Source: Magnetospirillum sp. 15-1 (GTDB lineage Bacteria; Pseudomonadota; Alphaproteobacteria; Rhodospirillales; Magnetospirillaceae). Taken from it: 64,000 nucleotides of DNA. The notes beneath the pieces are model-generated. The model saw only the letters and a list, made by a program, of their open reading frames with translations, ran no database searches and was not told where the DNA came from. Positions 46,773-56,287 of this stretch are shown in pieces. The stretch lies in NCBI RefSeq assembly GCF_900184795.1, contig NZ_FXXN01000014.1:55822-119821 (forward strand), given 5' to 3'. Position numbers and translations under genes: made by a program. Each line of letters begins with the position of its first letter. The stretch's first letter is position 1.

Positions 46773-48470
46773 ATGGCCGGAAAATCGGGAATTCTACTCA
46801 AACTGCTGTCCACCGCCGTCCTGGCGCTGGCCGGCTTCGCCATCCTGTCGGCGGTGGCGCTGACCCAGTTGCGGAACTCCATGCTGAGCGACCGCATCGA
46901 GAAGGTCAAAGCCCTGAGCGAGGTGGCGCGCGGCACCCTCAGATCCTTCCACGACCGCGCCAAGGCCGGCGAATTCGACGAAACCACCGCCAAGGCCCAG
47001 GCCATCGAGACCCTGCGCCCCCTGCGTTATCAGGGCGAGGAATACTTCTTCGTCTATACCGGCGACGGCACCGCCCTGATGGTTCCGCCCAAGCCCGAGC
47101 GGGAGGGCAAGAACTTCATCGATGCCAAGGATGCCGACGGCGTGCCGTTCATCCGCAAGCTGATCGAGGCGGCCCAGGCGGGCGGCGGCACCGTCCACTA
47201 CAAATTCCCCAAGGCGGGCTCGGACATTCCCGTGCCGAAAATCTCCTACACCCTGCCCTTCCAGCCCTGGGGCTGGACGGTGGGCACCGGCATCTACATC
47301 GACGACATCGACACCGAATTCCGCGCCGCCGCCTTGCGTTTCGCCGCCATCGCGGTGGCGGTCGGCCTCGCGGCGCTGCTGCTGGTCACCATACTGACCC
47401 GCAACATCGCCACGCCGCTCCGCCATCTGGCCGACGTGGCGCAGCGTCTGGCCCGCCAGGACTATTCCGCCCAGGTGGAGAAGACCGACCGTACCGACGA
47501 GATCGGCACCCTGGTCGCCGCCATCGCCGTGCTGCGCGACGAGGCGGCCAGCGCCGCCGAGGCCCGCACCGCCCAGCAGGAGAGCTACAAGGCGGCCAGC
47601 GCCCAGCGCAAGCAGGCCCGCCTGCAACTGGCCGATGACATCGAAACCTCCATCAAACGGGTCACCGATGTGGTGGTCCAGGCGGTGGGCGAGATGGAAA
47701 GCGCCGCCAACATCGTCTCGGGCGCGGTGGGCGAGGCCGGCACCAAGGCCAGCGCGGCGGCCAATTCGGCCGAGCAGGCCTCGGGCAACGTCGCCACCGT
47801 GGCCGCCGCCGCCGAGCAGCTATCCTCCTCCATCCACGAGATTTCGCGCCAGGTGCACGAATCCTCCAACACCTCCAGCAAGGCGGTGGCCGAGGCCGAG
47901 CGCACCAACGCCCTGGTCAGGGGACTGGCCGAGGCGGCCGGCCATATCGGCGAGGTGGTGACGCTGATCAACGACATCGCGGCGCAGACCAACCTTCTCG
48001 CCTTGAACGCCACCATCGAGGCGGCCCGCGCCGGCGAGGCGGGCAAGGGCTTCGCCGTGGTGGCCAACGAGGTCAAGCATCTCGCCACCCAGACCGCCAA
48101 GGCCACCGAGGAGATTTCCAGTCAGGTGGGAACGGTGCAGAGCCGCACCCAGGAAGCGGTCGACGCCATCGGCTCCATCGCCGCCACCATCGGCCGCATC
48201 AACGAAATCGCCGGCGCCATCGCGGCGGCCGTCGAGGAGCAGGGCGCCGCCACCGCCGAGATCGCCCGCAACGTTCAGGAGGCCTCGGCCGGCACCCAGG
48301 AAGTCTCGGCGGTACTGGGCGATCTGGCCTCGGCCACCGCCTCGGCGGGAACCAGCGCAGATTCCGTCCAGGGCATCGCCCGGCGCCTGACCACCGAGGC
48401 CCAATCCCTGGACCGCGAGGTGCACCAGTTCATGGCCTCCATGCGCAAGGATAACGGAGCCGAAGGGTAA
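46773..48470 (+). CDS. Methyl-accepting chemotaxis protein with single Cache sensor
   Basis: A 565-residue chemoreceptor. TM1 (7-26), an sCache_2-type periplasmic sensor (about 35-185, with [19 protein letters not shown] and [17 protein letters not shown]) and TM2 (about 190-210) lead into HAMP and a long signalling coiled coil. The hairpin tip ([23 protein letters not shown]) is canonical for CheA/CheW contact. There is no C-terminal CheR-binding pentapeptide. Ligands of such sensors are often small organic acids. The start follows an unusual G10 tract. Confidence 0.92.
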   Translation: MAGKSGILLKLLSTAVLALAGFAILSAVALTQLRNSMLSDRIEKVKALSEVARGTLRSFHDRAKAGEFDETTAKAQAIETLRPLRYQGEEYFFVYTGDGTALMVPPKPEREGKNFIDAKDADGVPFIRKLIEAAQAGGGTVHYKFPKAGSDIPVPKISYTLPFQPWGWTVGTGIYIDDIDTEFRAAALRFAAIAVAVGLAALLLVTILTRNIATPLRHLADVAQRLARQDYSAQVEKTDRTDEIGTLVAAIAVLRDEAASAAEARTAQQESYKAASAQRKQARLQLADDIETSIKRVTDVVVQAVGEMESAANIVSGAVGEAGTKASAAANSAEQASGNVATVAAAAEQLSSSIHEISRQVHESSNTSSKAVAEAERTNALVRGLAEAAGHIGEVVTLINDIAAQTNLLALNATIEAARAGEAGKGFAVVANEVKHLATQTAKATEEISSQVGTVQSRTQEAVDAIGSIAATIGRINEIAGAIAAAVEEQGAATAEIARNVQEASAGTQEVSAVLGDLASATASAGTSADSVQGIARRLTTEAQSLDREVHQFMASMRKDNGAEG

Positions 48471-48473
48471 GAC

Positions 48474-49376
48474 ATGCTCAGAACGCTTCTTGTCGGGGCG
48501 CTGCTGTTGCTGACCGGCGCCGCCTGGGCCGAGGAGATACCCTCGGCCTCGGAATTGCGCTCCGCCGCCATGGGGGCGCCCGATCTGGTTTTTCCCACCG
48601 AAACGTCCGCCCTGGATGGGGCAACGGCGCCGCGCATGGCTCTGTTCAAGCCGGAGGGGGGCGGCCCATTCCCCGCCCTGGTGCTGTTCCATCAATGCGG
48701 CGGCCTGGGCCAGCACGGCCGAGCCAATCTCTCCATGCTCGACTGGGCGCGGCGCGGCGTGGACAAGGGCTACGTCGTTCTGCTGATCGACGCCCTGGAC
48801 CAGCGCGACGTCGATACGGTCTGCATGGGTCCCAAGAACGGGCTGGTCTTCGCCCGCGGCGTCCGCGACGCCTTCCAGGCCGCCCGGCATCTGCGCGGCC
48901 TGCCTTATGTGGACGGCCGGCGGGTGGGACTGGCCGGCTGGTCGTGGGGCGCCATGGTCGGCCTGCTGGCGTCGCGCGCCGCGTGGGCCGAACCGCTGGC
49001 CGAGGGCGAAGGCTTTCGCGCCGTGGTCTCCATGTATCCCGGCTGTTTCACCATCCGGCCGCGCACCGCATCGGCCTTCGACATCGCCGGGGCCGACGCG
49101 ACCACGCCGCTGCTGGCCCTGCTGGGCGGCCAGGATACCGAGACGCCGGCCGCTGATTGCCTGCCGCGCTTCGAGGCCGCCAAGGCGAAGGGGGCGCCGC
49201 TGGACTGGCACCTTTATCCCGACGCCACCCATTGCTGGGATTGCCGCCAGTTGGACGGCTTTTCCAAGGTCGACGTCCGGGGCAGCCGGGTGACCTACCA
49301 TTACGACAAGGCCACCACCGAGGATTCGGCGGAACGCATGTTCCGCTTCCTCGATGGCGCCCTGAAGAAACCCTAG
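48474..49376 (+). CDS. Exported dienelactone hydrolase-like alpha/beta hydrolase
   Basis: A 300-residue protein with a signal peptide (1-20, ending AWAEE). The alpha/beta hydrolase core has LVLFHQCGGLGQHG near 67-80 (oxyanion region) and the nucleophile elbow GWSWGAM near 154-160. An acidic residue lies in LGGQDTETPA near 222, and the His in DATHCWDC near 248. The substrate is unknown. The ATG lies 3 nt after the chemoreceptor stop. Its 3' end overlaps the stop of the convergent HPt/receiver gene by 4 bp. Confidence 0.75.
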   Translation: MLRTLLVGALLLLTGAAWAEEIPSASELRSAAMGAPDLVFPTETSALDGATAPRMALFKPEGGGPFPALVLFHQCGGLGQHGRANLSMLDWARRGVDKGYVVLLIDALDQRDVDTVCMGPKNGLVFARGVRDAFQAARHLRGLPYVDGRRVGLAGWSWGAMVGLLASRAAWAEPLAEGEGFRAVVSMYPGCFTIRPRTASAFDIAGADATTPLLALLGGQDTETPAADCLPRFEAAKAKGAPLDWHLYPDATHCWDCRQLDGFSKVDVRGSRVTYHYDKATTEDSAERMFRFLDGALKKP

Positions 49377-50164
49377 ATCAGGAACAGGTTGTCCAGGGCC
49401 TTGAACAGGTCGTCGGCGAAGCTCGAGCCCTTGAACAGCACCGGGATGCGCTTGGGCAGCAGCTTCAGGATGTCGTCGTCCTTGTCCAGGCTGGTGATCA
49501 CCGCCAGGGGAATGTTGCGGGTGGACGGCATGGCCGACAGCGCCATGGCCAGATCGATGCCTTCCAGATCGGGCATCATGGCCGAGATGATCACCAGATC
49601 GGGCTTGGTCTCCACCACCATGGCGAAGGCGCGCAGCGAATCGGCCATCAGCGAGACGCGATAGCCGCATTGCTGCAGCTCGCGCTCGACGAAGCGGGTC
49701 TGGGCGCCGTGGGGCATGACCAGCAGCACTTCGACGTTGCGGATCTCGATGTCGCCCAGGTCGAAGCCCAGCTTGGCCGGCAGGGCACGCACCAGGGCGG
49801 CGGGATCGGTATCGGCCGCCTTGCCCTGGGCCAGGCGGACCATCAGGTCGAAATAGCCTGTCAGGTCGTCCCAGATGCGCGGCGGCGCCACCTCGGGGGT
49901 GTTGGCCAGATATTCCTCCAGCCGGTGGGCGACGGTGGCCAGGCGGTGCATAGCGAAATTGGCGGCCTGCCCGCGGAACTGCACGGCGGCACGGCGGCAG
50001 TCGGTAACCAGCTTGCGGATATCGCATCGCCCGTTACGGGCGGCGTCCATCTCCACGTCGAGGGATTGCAGGGTCTCGGTCAGTTCGTCGACGAACTCCA
50101 GCCGCAGCTGTTCGACGACTTCCTGGGCACTTCGGCCATGATGGCCATTCGCAGAATCCGACAT
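49373..50164 (-). CDS. Protein with degenerate HPt and degenerate receiver domains
   Basis: A 263-residue cytoplasmic protein. The N-terminal helical part (about 14-115) resembles an HPt domain, but the phospho-His position is Val61 (VQFRGQAANF in place of HxLKGxxxxxG). The C-terminal part (about 144-263) is receiver-like. However, the acceptor Asp is Ser194 (LVIISAMMPDLEG) and the acidic pocket is Met150/Pro151; Thr224 and Lys245 remain. Both phosphorelay sites are thus lost. It may be a scaffold or an inhibitor in a signalling pathway. The ATG at 50164 is the only good start. Confidence 0.7.
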   Translation of the reverse strand: MSDSANGHHGRSAQEVVEQLRLEFVDELTETLQSLDVEMDAARNGRCDIRKLVTDCRRAAVQFRGQAANFAMHRLATVAHRLEEYLANTPEVAPPRIWDDLTGYFDLMVRLAQGKAADTDPAALVRALPAKLGFDLGDIEIRNVEVLLVMPHGAQTRFVERELQQCGYRVSLMADSLRAFAMVVETKPDLVIISAMMPDLEGIDLAMALSAMPSTRNIPLAVITSLDKDDDILKLLPKRIPVLFKGSSFADDLFKALDNLFLI

Positions 50165-50293
50165 TTATCCGAATCCGCCTTTCTTTAACGGGACACCGGT
50201 CCGAACACCCGCAGGCAGTCTAGCCGAGACGGCGGCGTATGACCATGGTTTTACGGCGGACACGCCGCTGCTCGGCAGTTGCGCCTTCTTGCA

Positions 50294-50311
50294 AGTTAGA
50301 GGAAACTAACT
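50294..50311. promoter_or_regulatory. Inverted repeat upstream of the GGDEF-EAL gene
   Basis: AGTTAG (50294-50299) mirrors CTAACT (50306-50311) around a 6-nt AGGAAA spacer, 34 bp before the GTG start. It may be an operator or a leader hairpin. Confidence 0.35.
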
Positions 50312-50345
50312 GTCGGGCGTTTACTTTTGTCAGGACCGTTATTCC

Positions 50346-52880
50346 GTGTCTTCCGACCAGACCATCGACCGCATCGTACAGAAGACGCTGCTCAACTGTT
50401 CCCCCAACTCCACCGTCCTCGAAGCCGCCCAGACCATGGCCGCGGCCCATTGCTCGTCCATCGTGGTGGTCGAGGGCGGCAAGCCGGTGGGCATCTGGAC
50501 CGAGCGCGACGCCCTGTCCATCGACCTTACCGACCCCCAGGCGTTCCAGCGCCCCATCTCCGAGGTGATGAGCGCCCCGGTCAAGACCATCCATTACCAG
50601 AGCACCATCGGCGACACCGGCATGCGCTTCAAGCTGGAGGGCGTGCGCCATTTCGTGGTGGTGGACGATGCCGGCGACGCCATGGGCATCGTCAGCCAGA
50701 GCGACGTCATTCTCGGCCACGGGGTCGAGCACTTCCTGGTGCTGCGCCCGGTGCGGTCGGCCATTTCGCGGCCCATGGTCACCATCCCCGGCGGCGCCAG
50801 CCTGACCGAGGCGGTCGGCCTGATGCACTCGGCCCGCGCCGACGCCGCCATCGTGCTGGGTGACGAGCATACGCCGCCCGGCATCATCACCGAGCGCGAC
50901 GTGTTGCGCCTGATCGCCGGGGCGGACGTCATCCCCCCGACCGTCGGCGAAGTGGCCAGTCGCCCGCTGCTGACCATCACCGAGGACGATTCCCTGCTGG
51001 CGGCCCGCGCCATGCTCGAGCAGAAGGGCATCCGCCACATCGGCATCACCGCCGCCGACGGCAAGCTGATCGGCCTGCTGTCCTTCTCGGACATCCTGGC
51101 GACCCTGCAATACGAATACGTCCATCGGCTGGACGAGGCCCTGAAGGAGCGCGACGCGGCGCTGCTGCGCTCGCGCAAGGACCTCAACCTGGCCCGCAAG
51201 GTGATCGAGGCCTCGCTGGACGGCATCATGATCGTCGACGCCGACCAGAAGATCGAGTTCGTCAATCCGGCCTTCACCCACATGACGGGCTACACGGCCG
51301 ACGAGATCATCGGCAAGAACCCCAACGTGCTGAAGTCCGGCCATCACGACGAGGCCTTCTACAAGCACATGTATACGGTGCTGTCGGCCCAGGATTACTG
51401 GCAGGGCGAGATCTGGAACCGCCGCAAGAACGGCGAGATCTATCCCGAGTGGCTGACCATCAACGTCATCCGCGACGACGGCGGCGAGATCACCCAGTAC
51501 GCCGCCATCTTCAGCGACATCACCGAGCGCAAGAAGACCGAGGAGCGGATCAAGAACCTCGCCTATTTCGACGTTCTGACCGGGCTGCCCAACCGGCGGC
51601 TGTTCACCGACCGCCTGCAGATCGCCATCGCCAACGCCCACCGGCACGGCCACCAGCTGGCGATCATGTTCCTCGACCTCGACCTGTTCAAACGCATCAA
51701 CGATTCGCTCGGCCACGGGGTCGGTGATCAGGTCCTGGTGGAGACGGCGGCCCGCATCAGCCACTGCGTCCGCGAGGGCGACACGGTGGCGCGCCTCGGC
51801 GGCGACGAATTCACCATCCTGCTGCCCGAGCTGGACCACCTGGAAGACGCCGCCAAGTTGGCCGAGCGGGTGATCAACCACGTCCGCCAGCCCTTCATGG
51901 TCGACGAGAACGAGCTGTACGTCACCACCTCCATCGGCATCGCCGTCTACCCCGAGGACGGGGCCACGGTGGAAAGCCTGATCAAGAACGCCGATACCGC
52001 CATGTACCGGGCCAAGGATCTGGGGCGCAACAGCTACCAGCTCTATACCGCGGCCATGAACGCCCGCTCGTTCGAGCGTCTGACCATGGAATCGGCCTTG
52101 CGCCACGCCCTGTCGCGCGACGAGTTCCGCCTGGTCTATCAGGTCAAGGTGGATTCCGAGGACGGCCGCATGTCCGGCGTCGAGGCGCTGGTGCGCTGGC
52201 ACCATCCCGACATGGGACTGGTCTCGCCGGTGGAGTTCATTCCCCTGGCCGAGGCCATGGGGGTGATCTCGGATATCGGCGAGTGGGTGCTGCGCACCGC
52301 CTGCCGCCAGTGCAAGCACTGGCTGGACCTGGGCCTGCCGCCGGTGCGCATCGCCGTCAACGTCTCGGCCCAGCAATTCGTCGAGACCAACGTTCCCGAG
52401 GTGGTGGCCCGCGCGCTCCGCGAAACCGGCCTGCCGCCCCAGTACCTGGAACTGGAACTGACCGAGACGGTGCTGATGCAGCGGGTGGACGAGGTGGTCG
52501 GCGTGCTCAAGGCGCTGCGCGCCATGGGCGTGCGCATCTCCATCGACGATTTCGGCACCGGCTATTCCAGCCTCAGCTATCTGAAGCGCATGCCCATCGA
52601 CGCGCTGAAGGTGGACCGCTCGTTCGTCAACGACATCTTCGACGACAACTCCAAGGTCACCGAGGACGGGGCGGAGATCGTGTCGACCATCATCAATCTT
52701 GCCCACAACCTCAAGCTCAAGGCCATCGCCGAGGGCGTCGAGACCCCGGAGCAGGCCGAGTTCCTGCGGGCCAAGGGCTGCGACGAGGTCCAGGGCTATC
52801 TGATCAGCCGCCCGGTCTCGGGCGAGGACCTCATCAGCCTGTTCGACCGCAACCTTCTGCCCCAGGGCAAGGAAGCCTGA
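50346..52880 (+). CDS. CBS-PAS-GGDEF-EAL c-di-GMP signalling protein
   Basis: An 844-residue soluble protein. Four CBS repeats (about 1-260, two Bateman modules that may bind adenine nucleotides) lead through a coiled coil (KERDAALLRSRKDL) to a PAS domain (about 285-400), then GGDEF and EAL. GGDEF is intact at 485-489, with an RxxD inhibitory site at 476-479. EAL is intact at 613-615, with DDFGTGYSS and ELELTE. Both synthesis and hydrolysis of c-di-GMP are thus possible, and the CBS part suggests coupling to energy state. The start is GTG 50346; the ribosome binding site is weak. Confidence 0.9.
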   Translation: MSSDQTIDRIVQKTLLNCSPNSTVLEAAQTMAAAHCSSIVVVEGGKPVGIWTERDALSIDLTDPQAFQRPISEVMSAPVKTIHYQSTIGDTGMRFKLEGVRHFVVVDDAGDAMGIVSQSDVILGHGVEHFLVLRPVRSAISRPMVTIPGGASLTEAVGLMHSARADAAIVLGDEHTPPGIITERDVLRLIAGADVIPPTVGEVASRPLLTITEDDSLLAARAMLEQKGIRHIGITAADGKLIGLLSFSDILATLQYEYVHRLDEALKERDAALLRSRKDLNLARKVIEASLDGIMIVDADQKIEFVNPAFTHMTGYTADEIIGKNPNVLKSGHHDEAFYKHMYTVLSAQDYWQGEIWNRRKNGEIYPEWLTINVIRDDGGEITQYAAIFSDITERKKTEERIKNLAYFDVLTGLPNRRLFTDRLQIAIANAHRHGHQLAIMFLDLDLFKRINDSLGHGVGDQVLVETAARISHCVREGDTVARLGGDEFTILLPELDHLEDAAKLAERVINHVRQPFMVDENELYVTTSIGIAVYPEDGATVESLIKNADTAMYRAKDLGRNSYQLYTAAMNARSFERLTMESALRHALSRDEFRLVYQVKVDSEDGRMSGVEALVRWHHPDMGLVSPVEFIPLAEAMGVISDIGEWVLRTACRQCKHWLDLGLPPVRIAVNVSAQQFVETNVPEVVARALRETGLPPQYLELELTETVLMQRVDEVVGVLKALRAMGVRISIDDFGTGYSSLSYLKRMPIDALKVDRSFVNDIFDDNSKVTEDGAEIVSTIINLAHNLKLKAIAEGVETPEQAEFLRAKGCDEVQGYLISRPVSGEDLISLFDRNLLPQGKEA

Positions 52881-52881
52881 G

Positions 52882-54084
52882 CTACTCCGCCGCCGCCGGG
52901 ACGGCGTCCCGGTCCCGCTCGGCCGGCAATTGCCAGGCGGCGAGCGCCACCAGGGCGGCCGAGACGGCCAGGACGGTGAATACCGTCTCGAAGCCGCCGC
53001 CCCAGCCGCGGATCAGCGACACCATGGGCACGCCCAGCCCCGACACGCCGAAGGACAGCACGAATTTGAGGCCGAAGGCCGTGCCCCGCCACTTGGACGG
53101 CGTGTAGCGCGACAGCAGCAGGTTCTCGGCCGGAATGCCGGCCATGTTGAAACTGACCGCCAGCACCGCCACCAGCAGCAGGCCGAGCCCGCTGGCATGG
53201 GCGAGCCCCAGCAGCAACGGCACCTGGATCAGCGCCGCCACCATATAGATGCGCTTCGGGCTCATGCGGTCGGCCAGATGGCCGGCCAGGATCTGGGTCA
53301 GACCGGCCAGCAGGTAGACCACCGTCACGCCGCCCGCCGCCGCCAGCAGGCCGAAATCGCCCAGGCGCTCCTCGAACAGCTTGGGCAGGGACGGCTGGGT
53401 GGCCTGATAGACCAGACCGGCGCACAGCATGGTCACCGACAGCACGATGCCGGCCCGTACCGTCTCGCCCCGGTCGGCCACCGGTTCGGGCTTGCGGTCG
53501 TCCTTGGTCTCGACCACCACGCCCCGGGCCAGCATCACCAGGAACAGCAGACCGGTGCCCAGCACCACGACGCCGGGCACGATGAAGGCGGCACGCCAGC
53601 CCGACACGGCGATCAGGCCGCCGGCCACCACGCCGGCCAGGGCGGGGCCGACGCCGCCGAACACCCCGTTCAGCCCGATGGCCTTGCCCTTGTCCACGGC
53701 GTTGCGGACCAGCCAAGCGATGCCCACCGGGTGATAGATGGAGCCGAACAATCCCATGAAACCCAGCGCCACCGCCAGCATCACCGGCCCCTGGGCCAGC
53801 CCGACGCCGATGGCCGCCACGCCTAAGCCGATGAAATAGACGGCCATCATGCCCACCGTGCTCCAGCGGTCGCCCAGCCAGCCGGCCAGGGGCGCCGGCA
53901 GGCCGTAGAGCAGCTTGCCCGCCACGATCAGGGCCAGCACCTCTTCGTAGCTGAGCCCCATCTCACCGGGCAGCACCAGGGCGACGATGAAGAAGATGGG
54001 CTCGAAGATATGGGCATAGGCGTGGCCGGCACAGGAAAAGGCCAGTGATGCCTGGGCGGAACGCTGGGAAACGGCGGACGACAT
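52882..54084 (-). CDS. MFS transporter
   Basis: A 400-residue membrane protein with about 12 TM helices. The loop between TM2 and TM3 (GWLGDRWSTVGMM) and the repeat-like GHLADRMSPKRIYM in the second half are MFS motif A variants. ATG 54084 is used because the first 42 codons of the longer frame are not membrane-like. The substrate is unknown. It is convergent with the c-di-GMP gene (2 bp apart) and divergent from the coiled-coil gene. Confidence 0.85.
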   Translation of the reverse strand: MSSAVSQRSAQASLAFSCAGHAYAHIFEPIFFIVALVLPGEMGLSYEEVLALIVAGKLLYGLPAPLAGWLGDRWSTVGMMAVYFIGLGVAAIGVGLAQGPVMLAVALGFMGLFGSIYHPVGIAWLVRNAVDKGKAIGLNGVFGGVGPALAGVVAGGLIAVSGWRAAFIVPGVVVLGTGLLFLVMLARGVVVETKDDRKPEPVADRGETVRAGIVLSVTMLCAGLVYQATQPSLPKLFEERLGDFGLLAAAGGVTVVYLLAGLTQILAGHLADRMSPKRIYMVAALIQVPLLLGLAHASGLGLLLVAVLAVSFNMAGIPAENLLLSRYTPSKWRGTAFGLKFVLSFGVSGLGVPMVSLIRGWGGGFETVFTVLAVSAALVALAAWQLPAERDRDAVPAAAE

Positions 54085-54254
54085 TGTAAACGTCTCGACA
54101 ACAGAACAAGTGGTCGGACCAATGTCGCACTCCAATTGATCGTAAAGCAACATGAACGTAACCATCCGCCGCCCTGCCGGACTTGCATCGCTCCCGGCTT
54201 TGAACGACATTGGAAAGGATTCCTTAACACCTCGCGTCCCGGTGGCCCCCGTCC

Positions 54255-54866
54255 ATGAATATGTCGACCGTCCTCATCATCAGCCTATCGGCGGGAGTGA
54301 TCCTGGTCGTCGGCGGCGGTCTGCTGATGTACATGGCCCAACTGGTCAAGAACGCCTATGAGTTGAAGGTTCAGATCAATTCCGAGGTGGATGAGCGCCT
54401 GACCAAGATGACCGAGGACCTGGACAAGAAAAGCCGCTGGATCAAGCGCGACCTGATCGAGGAAATCGAGAAGATCAAGATCGCCATGGAGACCTCCAAC
54501 GCCCAGAAATTCGCCGAGCTGACCGAGCCGTTCAACAAGCGCCTCGAGGCCATGGAGGAGATGCTGCGCAAGGACCGGGCCGATTGGATGAAGCTGCTGC
54601 AGGAGGACCGCGAGGTCATCGCCAAGGTGGACGCCAAGATCGGGGCGATCCGCCGCGAGTTCAAGCAGGCCACCGAGGGAGCCAATCCGTCCCTGGACGC
54701 CGCCATGGCCAGCCTGGCCGCCGCCAAGGCGGCCGGCGGCGAGGTTCCGCCCCAGGACCCGACGGCCGCCGCCGCCGACCAAGCCCCGCCGCCGCCCGTT
54801 CCACCGCCACCCGCCGTCAACAACACCATGAGCGGCTTCCTGCCCGATCTCGGGCGCAAGGCATAG
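54255..54866 (+). CDS. Membrane-anchored coiled-coil protein
   Basis: A 203-residue protein. A single TM (about 5-27, VLIISLSAGVILVVGGGLLMYM) is followed by a long charged coiled coil (about 32-140: EVDERLTKMTEDLDKKSRW, FNKRLEAMEEMLRKDRADW) and a Pro/Ala-rich tail. I do not recognise the family. It lies 4 bp before the HD-GYP gene, so a link to c-di-GMP breakdown or envelope localisation is possible. Confidence 0.6.
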   Translation: MNMSTVLIISLSAGVILVVGGGLLMYMAQLVKNAYELKVQINSEVDERLTKMTEDLDKKSRWIKRDLIEEIEKIKIAMETSNAQKFAELTEPFNKRLEAMEEMLRKDRADWMKLLQEDREVIAKVDAKIGAIRREFKQATEGANPSLDAAMASLAAAKAAGGEVPPQDPTAAAADQAPPPPVPPPPAVNNTMSGFLPDLGRKA

Positions 54867-54870
54867 GGCC

Positions 54871-56157
54871 GTGCCGCTCGGAACCTCCCTGAACCGGCAA
54901 CTGGCGCTCCGCCTCTGCGTCGGCGGGCTGATGATCGCCACTCTCCTGGGCGGTGCCGTCTTCAGCTACGAGATGGAGCGTATCGACGACGCCTTCGTCG
55001 AGGAAGCGGTCGAGCAGGCCCGCACCCTGTCGCCCCAGCTTCCCCCGCGCCTGGACAAGGCCGCCAAACCCCAGGTCCAGGCCCGGCTGGAGGCCTTTCT
55101 GCGCGAGCGCCGCAGCGCGGCCTCCCACTTCGCCGGAGCGGAAATCTACGCCGCCGACCGCACCTCGCTGGCCGAGATCATGGCCGAGGACGGCGGCATG
55201 CTCGGCCCGGCGGTCGACCGCTCCCGCCACGTCTTCCCCGAACCCGGCGCCAGTTGGTACACCAAGCACATCATCGGCGGCGAGTTGTACCTGTTGGTCA
55301 TGACCGGCCTGTCCTCGCCCGAGCGCCCCGACGGCGGTTATTTCGAGGGCATCTACCATGTGTCCCGGGCCCGCGTCGCCGTGGCCAGCCGCATGGGACT
55401 GCGCACCTCGATCCTGGTGATCCTGTCGGTTCTGGCTACTTCGGCCCTGCTCTATCCCGTCATCACCCGGCTGAACCGCTCGCTGGTGGAACGCTCCCGC
55501 TCGCTGCTCTACGCCAATCTGGGCGCCATCGAGATGCTGGGCAGCGCCATCGCCAAGCGCGACAGCGACACCAACAGCCACAATTACCGGGTTTCGCTCT
55601 ATGCGCTCGGCCTGGCCGAAGCCGCCGGCCTGGACGATGCAGGCATCCGCTCGCTGCTCAAGGGCGCCTTTCTGCACGACGTGGGCAAGCTGGCCATTCC
55701 CGATTCCATCCTGCTCAAGCCGGGTCCGCTGAACGACGCGGAATTCGCCGTGATGAAGACCCACATCACCCACGGCCTCGATCTGGTCGAACGTTTCCAG
55801 TGGCTGAAGGATGCCGCCGACGTGGTCGGCTATCACCACGAAAAATATGACGGCAGCGGCTACATGGTCGGGCTGGCCGGCGAGCGGATTCCCCTGGCGG
55901 CCCGCATCTTCGCCATCGCCGACGTCTTCGACGCCCTGACCTCGAAGCGCCCCTACAAGGAGCCCATGGAGCCCGCCCAGGCCACCGCCATCATGGCCGC
56001 CGGACGGGGCAGCCACTTCGACCCGGCCCTGCTCGACCTGTTCTTTTCCATGGCCAACGGTCTGTACGGGGAATTCGGCGGACGCGAGGATGAGGGCTTG
56101 GTGCACACCCTGCGTCTCAGGACCCTGCACTATTTCGAGGAAGCGCTGGAACGCTGA
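54871..56157 (+). CDS. HD-GYP domain c-di-GMP phosphodiesterase
   Basis: A 428-residue membrane protein. TM1 (about 10-30), a periplasmic sensor of about 140 residues and TM2 (about 170-190) lead to an HD-GYP domain. His269-Asp270 lie in FLHDVGKLAIP, and the later motif is HHEKYDGSGYMVGL, with GYM where GYP is usual. IADVFDALTSKRPYK is normal. It would hydrolyse c-di-GMP. The GTG start at 54871 gives a proper N-terminus (PLGTSLNRQLALRL). It is probably co-transcribed with the coiled-coil gene. Confidence 0.85.
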   Translation: MPLGTSLNRQLALRLCVGGLMIATLLGGAVFSYEMERIDDAFVEEAVEQARTLSPQLPPRLDKAAKPQVQARLEAFLRERRSAASHFAGAEIYAADRTSLAEIMAEDGGMLGPAVDRSRHVFPEPGASWYTKHIIGGELYLLVMTGLSSPERPDGGYFEGIYHVSRARVAVASRMGLRTSILVILSVLATSALLYPVITRLNRSLVERSRSLLYANLGAIEMLGSAIAKRDSDTNSHNYRVSLYALGLAEAAGLDDAGIRSLLKGAFLHDVGKLAIPDSILLKPGPLNDAEFAVMKTHITHGLDLVERFQWLKDAADVVGYHHEKYDGSGYMVGLAGERIPLAARIFAIADVFDALTSKRPYKEPMEPAQATAIMAAGRGSHFDPALLDLFFSMANGLYGEFGGREDEGLVHTLRLRTLHYFEEALER

Positions 56158-56166
56158 GTATCGCCG

Positions 56167-56203
56167 CCTCGATCCGCCGGCCGGCAAGGGTGGCGGATCG
56201 AGG
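56167..56203 (+). terminator. Putative terminator hairpin after HD-GYP gene
   Basis: A perfect 12-bp stem (56167-56178 with 56192-56203) and a 13-nt loop begin 10 bp after the stop. No T tract follows, so it may be a Rho-type or bidirectional terminator for the convergent LOG-family gene. Confidence 0.45.
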
Positions 56204-56287
56204 GGCGGCCCATCCCTCCCCAGGGATCAGCGAAACCGCATGCCCCATGGTATTCCTACGTATGTATTTGTAAATCGGGTCCCGACC

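Noticed and set aside
50220-52706. An 828-codon open frame on the minus strand
   Set aside because: It is antisense to the CBS-PAS-GGDEF-EAL gene, whose catalytic motifs are intact.
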